Of a stretch of DNA of 64,000 bases, positions 55,975-64,000 are shown in pieces. The position numbers and the translations under genes were made by a program. The DNA comes from Apoderus coryli (Eukaryota > Arthropoda > Insecta > Coleoptera > Attelabidae): NCBI GenBank assembly GCA_911728435.2, contig OU452213.1, positions 8,411,834-8,475,833 on the forward strand, given 5' to 3'. How positions within the stretch are numbered: position 1 is the first letter of the stretch; every line of letters begins with the position of its first letter. The notes beneath the pieces were generated by a model. That model saw only the letters and a program-made list of their open reading frames with translations, ran no database searches and was not told the DNA's origin.

Positions 55975-56293
55975 ACAATTGATGCTGTGCGCGAAATGAT
56001 ATTGCAAGATCGTCATGTGACCTATCAAGAGATTGAGACAACCTTAGGCATTAGTGGGACCAGCATACATTCAGTATTGCATAAACATTTGACTGTTAAA
56101 AAAAATTGTTCGCTTTGGATGTTTTGGAGATACCTCAATCAGAGTGGCAAAAGTGCTTTGCCAATTGGTTCAAACGCATGCAAAAGTGTATATATAGATC
56201 TTCATGGGAATATTTTGAAAAACAATAAAGTTGATGATGATTAATATTTGTTTTTGTTCTCTAATCCCGAAATATAAAAGGCAACCCTCGTAT
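55975..56293 (+). mobile_element. Internally deleted mariner derivative
   Basis: The left part encodes the mariner second HTH (AVREMILQDRHVTYQEIETTL...KKNCSLWM). It jumps directly to the extreme C-terminus (FWRYLNQSGKSA...SNACK, a shifted frame of the KCFDNWFKRM region), so about 700 bp of the DDE core are deleted. It ends in the TIR (ATTTCGGGATT complement, GGCAACCCTCG) at 56293, followed by TA. Same family as 44640 and 54440. A MITE-like deletion product. Confidence 0.75.
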
Positions 56294-56339
56294 TTATTTT
56301 GTCCAAAATTTTCCTTGTATTTTTCCAGGGTGTTTATCG

Positions 56340-56790
56340 AACTACGTACTCCCAGATCACTCAACAAAAACAACAACATTTCTATCAACGGTGTCAAATG
56401 CCTTAGTCAGATCGAATAAAGGCGCCACTACATAATTATCGCTGGCAATAAACTCGTTTAAATTTTGAACAAGCCCCGTGATGCATGTTTCTGTAGAAAA
56501 ATTAACTCTAAACCCGTGTTGACAATCACTCATTATGACATTATATTTGCAAAACCCTTAGACATAACATTTAGCAATGGTATTGGTCTGTAATTCTTAA
56601 AAATGGGAAGCACAATAGCCTCCTTTGGTCCTGGTGGGAACATTCTGGACAGGGGTATTAGTTTACATAATATTAGAGCAAACACATGTTCGCAAGCCTT
56701 TAACAAATTGACCGGAAACTCATCAGGACCCGTAGATTTCTTTTTATGCAACTTCAGGACTCGCGCTCAGTGACGGGGTCGAAAAACATT
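56340..56790 (-). mobile_element. LINE reverse-transcriptase fragment
   Basis: 56751-56533 holds KKKSTGPDEFPVNLLKAC, PKEAIVLPIFKNYRPIPLLNVMSKGF. In another frame ECQHGFRVNFSTETCITGL and PLFDLTKAFDTVDRNV follow. It ends before VPQGS/YADD. A both-ends-truncated copy in TSPO intron 1. Confidence 0.7.
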
Positions 56791-57163
56791 GTTCTAGCGT
56801 TAATTCAACGAGTTACTTTTACAATTAAATATGATTGTATCTGAGACATTTCTCACATTTTCCAGGACACCCTGTATATTTAGAAAGTACTAAACAACCA
56901 AAATTAACAACCTTTATTGACCACCAATCGTTTGGACTTTTGCGCACATGTAAGTAGCATTATTAAGTGAAAATTTAAGAGAAAACCTAATCTAATTTCG
57001 TTGCACCTTGTATATTATAAGGTATTTCTTTTATACAAGGTGTTTCAAAAGATCTATTCGTGCCTCAGTTAATTTTTAAGAATCTGCGCTCCTGAACTAT
57101 TTACTATTACCTGTGAATCACCCTGTATACATTTTTACTAAATAATACACCGAATATACTTAC
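56791..57163. other. TSPO intron 1, 5' end
   Basis: No gene is seen. Two repeat ends are present (GGACACCCTGTATATT at 56866 and ATCACCCTGTATAC at 57118). A short repeat may lie between them. Confidence 0.45.
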
Positions 57164-57392
57164 CGTTAAAGCCCTGTCCATCTCTGTATACCAAATAGGA
57201 CGCATATCCCATCATAGTATAGAGTGTAGTCCACATAGGTCCAAATAACCAATTTGGCGGTCGCCAATTGGGCCTTCTTAGAGTTTCATACCAGGTCTTA
57301 ATGGATTTTCTCGTCACTATAGCTCCAAATATACCACCAATGTGAGGTATGACAGTTGCGATAACCGCTGGAAGATTAACATCGATCACCAT
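57164..57392 (-). CDS. Tspo: TSPO translocator protein, exon 1
   Basis: An ATG at 57392 starts a five-TM protein of the outer mitochondrial membrane that binds cholesterol, porphyrins and benzodiazepine-type ligands. This exon gives residues 1-76 plus one base of Gly77: TM1 (PAVIATVIPHIGGIFGAIV), the signature WYETLRRPNWRPPNWLFGP (about 34-52), and TM2 (MWTTLYTMMGYASYLVYRD). It ends at AACG|GTAAGT (phase 1). The full protein from the three exons is 172 residues, the usual length for the family. Confidence 0.93.
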
Positions 57393-58642
57393 TATTTTGT
57401 TAATATTTTTCAGGTAATTCTTATTTTTAAACTGAGGATAAGTTGAAATGATTTTTATAATCTATTTTACACGTTGCAGTTTTGCAGATGCATTCTAGAA
57501 AATGATAAGAGTTCAATAAATGAAATGCATGTGTGTCAACTGATAACGATAATATTTTTTTTTTATTTAAGACAAACAATATTTACGGGTTGAGGCCGTG
57601 AATCATGTATGTGTAATTTGTGATGTTATCACTATGGAAAATGATTTCGTTATTTTTCACAAAAAAAATCGGTTGTGTCGCCCCAAAACTTTTCCGAGAA
57701 GTTACTAGCCATAGGATGACACATAGATGGCGTTACTAGAATTTTTTCCATATGATTTTTATTTAGTACTAACCTTCACACGATACGTGTATAAATTTGA
57801 CAGCAATCTTACTTTTAATTCGTCAGTTATAGCAAATTTCTAAAGTAACCTATTGCTGTAAAGCAGATAAAAAATGCTTTCAAATGAGGTATCACTCGGC
57901 CCCTACTGCTAGTACAGAATTTATGGATCACATAGGACTAAAGCGGTTTCAACAATCCTAAGATTCTCCAAACTCATATGCCAGAATTTAGCTCAATTGG
58001 TCGAGCGTTTAGGCGCTATCGTTGAAGAATACATTGACGTTATTTTGAATGTTAAATTTATTATATTACAATACGTTTTTTTAACATACTTTCTAACATA
58101 CTGTCTAACCATATTCAGCTGTTCACACGTTTTTTTAACGTTTTAATAGTATATTAATAGGTCTAATAAAATTAACGTTTTTTATACGTTAAAACCAACG
58201 CATAATAAATTAATCTTAAGTATTAGAAATAAAAAAAATATAACAGTCATTATCTTTATGTTAAAATAACGTACTAAGCGGATCGCATGTTTGACGTTTA
58301 TCAATACGGATTTTTAACGTTTCTCGAAACCAATAAAACGTGTTGGAACCAACCTTTTACTAGTGTACTCAACTTTCCAAATTCGACAGCGTAAATGACT
58401 GTCACTGTCAGAACCAATACGATGATATGATACCCACCTTTTGAAAAACGCCGATTTATTAACAGTGAGAAAGAAAAACGTGTTAGAAAAAACCGACCTA
58501 CATTGGTCATTTTTAATAGTGTAAAAAACGTATTTTTAAAACGTTATTTTTACTAATAAAAAAGTGGTTTGTTAATTCGCGGGGAGGAATCCTATTGGTT
58601 CTGACGGTCAGATGATCACTATCTCTACTAAGAACTCACTAC
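57393..58642. other. TSPO upstream region and left outer part of ACGT-rich element
   Basis: 57393-58020 should contain the TSPO promoter; no core element is assigned. 57990-58012 has a tRNA A-box-like TTAGCTCAATTGGTCGAGCG without a B box. From about 58070 onward the sequence is full of AACGT/ACGTTTTT words (58074, 58124, 58172, 58315, 58525, 58540), which belongs to the foldback element. No gene is seen. Confidence 0.5.
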
Positions 58643-60225
58643 GAACATTGAATAAACGTGTACTTGTATTTTTAAAACAATACATTTATTAACGTAATAT
58701 TGACGTATTTTATTTAAAATTTGTTTAGTGCAGCATGTAAAAGTTTGAATAAATCGTATAAAAAATCAGGTTGGAAATTATTTTTTAGATAAATACTCGC
58801 AAACGTCAACTATAAGTTTTAGGTGCAGTTATATTTAACCTTTCATGTATACAACTGCACCTAAAAATTAATAATAATAATAAAACGTTTATTAGCTCAG
58901 ATAAAGAAACAATAATTAACAATAACTATAAACAATACCCTATACGAGTACCTTACTGAACTAAAAGGCATTAGATGCAGCTTCTCAACACAGTTGAGTG
59001 CTGTTGTAGCCTAACATAATAATAGAACTATGAAAAATTGATAGAGCAATAATTAATTATATTAGATTAGATTATTTTGATGATATCTCCACTTAATAAA
59101 TATCGAATACATTTTATTTAAAACACACAATCTTATAACAACCCAAAAAACTGAAAAAAATTTTTTTACATCTACCGCCGTTAGCTTTCCTCGTGATCCT
59201 GCCAAAAATTTGAATATCTTGGAACACCCGTGTTGAAATTATTTATTTTTTAAACTATTTTTGATTGTTTTTGCAAACGTCATCACCGAAGAAGAGAAAT
59301 CTTTAACCTGTAGTTTATTTATTAATGATGCAGCCGTGTAAGAAAAAGACCGTTTGAAAATTTGTTTTTTATGAGCTGGAATCGTTAAAAACATCAGTTC
59401 GAAAAACTATTTTTTGATGGAGGTATGGAGGAGTGCGAAACTTTAAAATTTTATAATAAAAACTAGCCGCATGAACCATACGTCGATTGTACATATTAAG
59501 CCAACCTACTTCTTCTAGTTTATGAGATATTCTTTGTCTTCTCCTGATGCCATAAATCAATCTCAAACAGGAGTTCTGAACTTTCTGAATACGCCTAGTG
59601 TCCACACTGTCAAGACAGGGGCCATACACATTGTCACAGAAACCGAAATGCGACAATACGAGCATATCGCAAAGAGAAGCTTTAACTTTCACACTTAAAA
59701 AATGTCTCTGCGAGTAAATTCTTTTCAAGGACCCATAGGCAATCCTTAGTTTTGTTGTGACATGCTCTTTGAACCTCAACTTATTGTCCATGATCAGCCC
59801 TAAATTTTTTGAAAAGTTTTTAAATGGTATTTGTTCAGAATTGATCTTAATCGTAATATTATTCAGAATTTCATCCCTTACGTTATTGTTGGAAAATAGA
59901 AGACATACGGTTTTTTTTGGATTCAATTTAAGCAAGTGGTTATCGGAGACTTCTAAAAGACCCTGTAGGTCCTCATTGATCTGCTCAGCAGCCGTATGCA
60001 TGTCCGCTGGGCTAAAAGCCTTATAAATTTGTTAATAAATTAAAGTTGACGTTTGCGAGCATTTACCTAAAAAACAATTACCAACGTGATTTTTTTATCG
60101 ATTTATTCAAACTTTTACATGCTGCACTAAACAAACTTTAAAAAATCCTTACAATATAAGTACGTCAATATTGCGTTAATAAATTTATTGTTTTAACAAT
60201 ACAAGTACACGTTTATTCAATGTTC
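58643..60225. mobile_element. Foldback-like element with ACGT-rich arms
   Basis: 58643-58812 and 60041-60225 are imperfect reverse complements (roughly 85% by eye). They share GAACATTGAATAAACGTGTA, TTTAGTGCAGCATGTAAAAG and GCAAACGTCAACT. Outside both arms (58070-58642 and 60226-60525) the sequence is dense in ACGTTTTT/AACGT words. The full element may therefore reach about 58.07-60.53 kb. No transposase is seen. A LINE sits between the arms, next to a small palindrome (AGGTGCAGTT...AACTGCACCT, 58822-58862). Confidence 0.65.
58868..60030 (-). mobile_element. Jockey-like LINE, 3' half
   Basis: The frame 60001-59369 contains LKLNPKKTVCLLFS, SKNLGLIMDNKLRFKEHV, YGPCLDSVDTRRIQKVQNSCLRLIYGI and the tail, i.e. 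post-YADD polymerase. The 3' end is GCTAATAAACGTTTTATTATTATTATT on the minus strand, running to 58868. No catalytic box remains. Related to the copy at 61031. Confidence 0.8.
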
Positions 60226-61009
60226 TTTAGAAACGTTGTTTAAAAATAAATATCTAACAATAAAATTCGTGTATGTATCGTTTATTTTCTACGTGCATTC
60301 CACGTATTATGGAAACGTTTTAAAAATATTATCAACGTAGTTTTGTCGTGTTTTGAACACCACACAAAGTTGTTATTTATTCACCAATATAAAACGTTTT
60401 TCTTTACACGTTGTATGTAACGTTTAGTACCGCGACATTTTTGAGTAGATTCTACGTAATAAAAACACGATTTTAATAAAACGTTTTTAGTAAATTAAAA
60501 CGTTTTTTTTACGTACGTGTGTTTATTGGGAGACAGACAGACTTCCATCTGGAAATGGTCCTAATCGTCTCAGAGAACTTCAAAATGGTTATTTCTGTCT
60601 TTATCTCAAATGTTTTCTTACCTGACATGAAAAATTGGTATGTTTTCAGTTTCTTTACTAACCACAACTCCTTAAGTTTATGTCAAAATTAATCCTTATT
60701 TAGAAATATTTCAAAAACTACTGACTCTAGGCTTATAAACCCTTATGCAATTTTTCTTGTCTTTTAAAGCGCCATTTATTTATGTTAAAATATATAGGGT
60801 GTCGCATTAAGAAAAAGCAAGTTTGGTCTGCTGCGCGTTTGTGAACTACCCTGTATAATTGGGTTGTACATACATTTCAAACCTGAAGAAGTTACAAATT
60901 AGTAACGTAACGTCGTTATCATTCATTTCATGTAATTAAATTGTCGAAAATTAATATGGGATAGTGTTTTGTTTAAATAAAAAGTTTTGTAATAAAAGAA
61001 CACAATAGT
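60226..61009. other. Right outer part of ACGT-rich element and spacer
   Basis: ACGTTTTT-type words continue to about 60525. Beyond that lie an AGGGTGTCGCATT repeat end at 60797 and ACCCTGTATAAT at 60848. No gene is seen. Confidence 0.45.
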
Positions 61010-62290
61010 GTACGTTTTTTTGAAAGCTACTTGTCCAATAGATATCAGCGTGTTCAGTTAGAAGGTAAAGTATCTGATCCACTCCTGCTTACGAGGGGTG
61101 TACCACAGGGATCAATTCCAGGACCCCTGTTGTTTTTGATATATACATTTGATATGGATCGGTTCGCGAGGGATTGTAACATGCAGAGATATGCGGATGA
61201 CACGCAGCTATACACTAGTTTTTCATTAGAACAAAGTCAACTTGCAGTCGAAAAAATAAACAATTCTCTCAAAAGTATTTACGAATATTCCACAAAACGT
61301 GGTTTAAAGCTTAATCCATCAAAGTCACTGGTTATGTTTTTCGGACCAAACCGGGAATGGTCTTATCAAAATATGATTTTCGCTGTAGATAACGTTGGCT
61401 TACCTGTGGTAAGGGAAGCCAGGAATTTGGGCGTCGTTTTTGATAGTGACCTTAGATTTAAAACGCAAGTGGGTAAATTAGTACAAAAGTCTATTATATT
61501 ACTTAGGAATTTGTATAGAAGTAAGACAGTTTTAGGTAGCAATTTAAAAAAACAAATTTGTGAATCTTTGGTGCTCTCACAATGCAATTATGCGTATATC
61601 ATGTATGGTCCTTGCCTGGATACTCATTCAAAAAATAGAATCCAGCGAATTCAGAATTCATGCATACGTTTTATACATAATCTTAGAATGAGAGACCATG
61701 TGAGTGATAAATTATTTACTTTGGGATGGTTGAACATGCACAACAGACTAAAATATCGTATTGCTTGCTTCGTATACAAGCTTCTCAAAACTGGAAATCC
61801 CACATATTTGCGTACAAAACTTTCTTTTCGATGTGCAATCCATAATCGTTCTACGCGATATTGTAATCTGCTTAAGATACCTCGCCACCGTACTACGCTG
61901 TTTAAGCGCACCTTCTCTTACGTGGTTCCCAGTGTGTACAATGATTCAGAGATTGGAGAACAGTTCCTGAACCTAAGTTACAGCTCTTTTAAAAAAAAGT
62001 TAAAGGATCGATTGCTCTTTAATAGTGGATAATGGGGTTAATTTTCTGATGTATTTATGTCATTTTAATTTTAATATGGGGAGTGGGTCTCTTTAGTTTT
62101 AGTTGTAGTTTACTTTAGTTGTAGTTTACTGTATTATTGTATGCTTATTGTTATGAATGTATTATTATATGCTTAGTGTTATGAATAATGATGTATTGTA
62201 AAACATACATGCTCGGTTAAGAAAACAGCTTTGCTGCCCTTCGCCGAGTTAAAAATAAAGACGTTTCTCTTCTATTCTATTCTATTCTAA
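61010..62290 (+). mobile_element. Jockey-like LINE with (TTCTA)n tail
   Basis: 5'-truncated at about 61012. After the polymerase stop there is a ~230-bp 3' UTR, AATAAAG at 62251, and a (TATTC)n microsatellite tail to 62289. The pentanucleotide tail differs from the (TTA)n tails of the other LINEs in this window. Confidence 0.85.
61031..62032 (+). CDS. Jockey-type reverse transcriptase, C-terminal two-thirds
   Basis: 333 open codons (the frame extends back to TTTTTTGAAAGC at about 61015). They include TRGVPQGSIPGPLLFLIYTF, the catalytic MQRYADDTQLY, LKLNPSKSLVMFFGP, ARNLGVVFDSDLRF, YGPCLDTHSKNRIQRIQNSCIRF and the closing SYSSFKKKLKDRLLF. The endonuclease and fingers are missing. No frameshift, so a relatively recent insertion. 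Confidence 0.85.
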   Translation: MSNRYQRVQLEGKVSDPLLLTRGVPQGSIPGPLLFLIYTFDMDRFARDCNMQRYADDTQLYTSFSLEQSQLAVEKINNSLKSIYEYSTKRGLKLNPSKSLVMFFGPNREWSYQNMIFAVDNVGLPVVREARNLGVVFDSDLRFKTQVGKLVQKSIILLRNLYRSKTVLGSNLKKQICESLVLSQCNYAYIMYGPCLDTHSKNRIQRIQNSCIRFIHNLRMRDHVSDKLFTLGWLNMHNRLKYRIACFVYKLLKTGNPTYLRTKLSFRCAIHNRSTRYCNLLKIPRHRTTLFKRTFSYVVPSVYNDSEIGEQFLNLSYSSFKKKLKDRLLFNSG

Positions 62291-64000
62291 GAACTAAACA
62301 CCCCAAGAAAAAACATTAGGATTACGGTTCAAGACTAAACAAAGGAAAAATAAAAAAATAATATTTAATATTGATTGAAACATAGAAGACTTTGACACGG
62401 CTTAGTCTATTTCAATGTACCGTTGCAATACTAATAAAAAATTCATTTTGTGACTTCTAGAACAGTAGTAGGTATATGATGCATTTATTATTCACTGTCC
62501 ACTTGTTAGGTCCATTTTCACGAATTCGCATGATATGGCCGAGTGCTATCCTTAATGGACACCTTACCCGAATAAATTGCACATTTCACTATACCCAATG
62601 TCCCCAAAATTAAATGATCTGTTAGTTATTAATTAATTGCACTGTGATAGAATTTTTTATTCAGACTTGAAGTTTAGGCTTATACAGGGTGCAAAAATAA
62701 GAATAGTTTTTTTAATGAAGGACTGCATAAAAATTTTTCAAAATTTCGGTTTTGCCGATCTCCTAAAAAAAAAATCTAAAAATGAGCCCTAATAAATAAT
62801 TATTTGGCTTTTATTTGTTTAACTCAAACAAAATTGATTTGACTCAAATAAACAGTGTTTGTCCGGAATAAATAGATATAGAGTTATTTGATTTTTTTTT
62901 TAATATTTATTTGGCCTGGGCCGCTTTGGCAGAGTAAATATTTAATTTAATTAATATAGTTAATTCCTGAATATTTGAAACAAGTCCACCGTTATTTGAA
63001 TCAAATAAATTATAATAAAATGAGCCGACGCGCATGGCTGTTGAGGATTCAACTCCATAGCGCACGCGTTTAAGTTTAATATTATATAGAAGGTGGTTTT
63101 TATTGTGTTAGTTATGACTTATATATATACAAGAAATCCCTTTGGGATTTCCTAGTCGTTTTGTGGTAGTCTTATCTATGACAAAAGTCATTGACGGTTA
63201 TAAAAAAAACTGAAAATATGGGTTGAAAACCTAATCAAATAAATAGAATTACATTTGAGACACCCTGTATATAAATAAATTTTATGAGACCATTCTAACG
63301 AACTAAGAAAACTCAAAAGTTTTCCTATTAATTAGGTTTTGCCGTGTCCAAAAAAACATTTTTAGGTTACCTTGTATCTAAATTGTATAACTACACAACT
63401 TAAAAATACCCCTCTGTATATAGTGAAACTAAAAAATATCAAAAATGTTAATTTTTTACTTCCTTCATCGAAAAATTTATTAAGAGCATTAATAAATGAG
63501 TGGGATTTTTTTCAGTTACCCCGTAGAGAATCTCTAGGAACTATATAGTTTCATCCTAATGTATTCATGATTGAAAATAGAAAAAAATCAAATAATTGTT
63601 CAAAAAATAAAAAAAAAATTAAATAAAAAAAAGTAACCTATCGCTGAAAATGTGGTATGAAAACCTGATCAAATAAATGGAAACAATACACATACACCCT
63701 GTATAAAAAATGTATGACCTCATTCTAACTAAAAATACTGTTTGTTTAGCCAAATCAAATTTAATTATTATATGTGTCACTTGTCATAATTGTCGTAATT
63801 TCCAGCGATGAGGATTTTGGCATTGTTGTCAGATTTAGTTTAAGCTGGTATAAAAATTAACTATAGTTAAGAACGTTAATATTTTTGTAAAAATAAAATA
63901 AAATAAAGCTTACCCAATTTAGGTTTTCGCGTTAATTACGTATTTGGACTTGGATTGGGGGTATAAATAGATGTCGGATTGCTCGATTGATTTCGGTATT
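62291..64000. other. Repeat-rich end of window
   Basis: No gene is seen. Contains a TATACAGGGTGCAAAAATAA end at 62682, ACACCCTGTATAT at 63261 and ACACCCTGTATAAA at 63694. It has units of the ~115-bp repeat family at about 63250-63380 and 63640-63740. 63825-64000 resembles 40975-41460. Confidence 0.5.

Noticed and set aside
57985..58030. tRNA gene from an A-box-like TTAGCTCAATTGGTCGAGCG
   Set aside because: No B box or T-arm follows within tRNA distance.
21702..64000. Remaining TM6-TM7 exon of the octopamine receptor
   Set aside because: I looked for the conserved cytoplasmic-loop and TM6 motifs on the plus strand and found none; the exon probably lies beyond the window.

Overview
This is a eukaryotic, AT-rich and repeat-swollen window from an insect nuclear genome. 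An octopamine receptor exon, spliced TSPO exons and the jockey, RTE, mariner, pogo and Crypton families all point to an insect. A beetle seems likely from the overall repeat style, but that is inference. There are no bacterial features, rRNA genes or CRISPR arrays.

Three host genes can be supported. (1) 6340-10330, minus: an unrecognised four-exon gene for a Cys- and Lys-rich protein of about 343 residues. Its third intron holds a ~170-bp tandem satellite (6930-9450) with partial two-unit higher-order structure. (2) 20858-21701, plus: one exon of a beta-adrenergic-like octopamine receptor, from the N-terminus through TM5. It ends at a clean GTAAGA donor, and TM6-TM7 are not found in the window. 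(3) 47022-57392, minus: a complete TSPO (translocator protein) gene in three phase-matched exons. Its introns of 6.6 kb and 3.2 kb are filled with LINEs, mariners and a nested Crypton.

Nearly everything else is mobile DNA. There are at least fifteen non-LTR retrotransposon pieces, mostly jockey-like, plus one RTE and one carrying an RNase H with a zinc knuckle. Tc1/mariner-superfamily transposases are present in several families, two of them in elements with very long terminal inverted repeats. A pogo-like element with TA target sites lies downstream of the receptor exon. Two Crypton-type tyrosine-recombinase elements and a foldback-like element with ACGT-rich arms are also present. Most are 5'-truncated or carry frameshifts and stops.

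Nesting is frequent and sometimes exact: a LINE in a 96-bp TTA-target MITE (1828-3389), a Crypton inside a TIR element inside TSPO intron 2 (47295-49404), and a LINE between the arms of the ACGT-rich element (58643-60225).

The least ordinary items are the Crypton pair with short matching termini, the ACGT-rich foldback element, the uncharacterised four-exon gene with its intronic satellite, and a perfect in-frame 348-bp duplication inside a reverse transcriptase.
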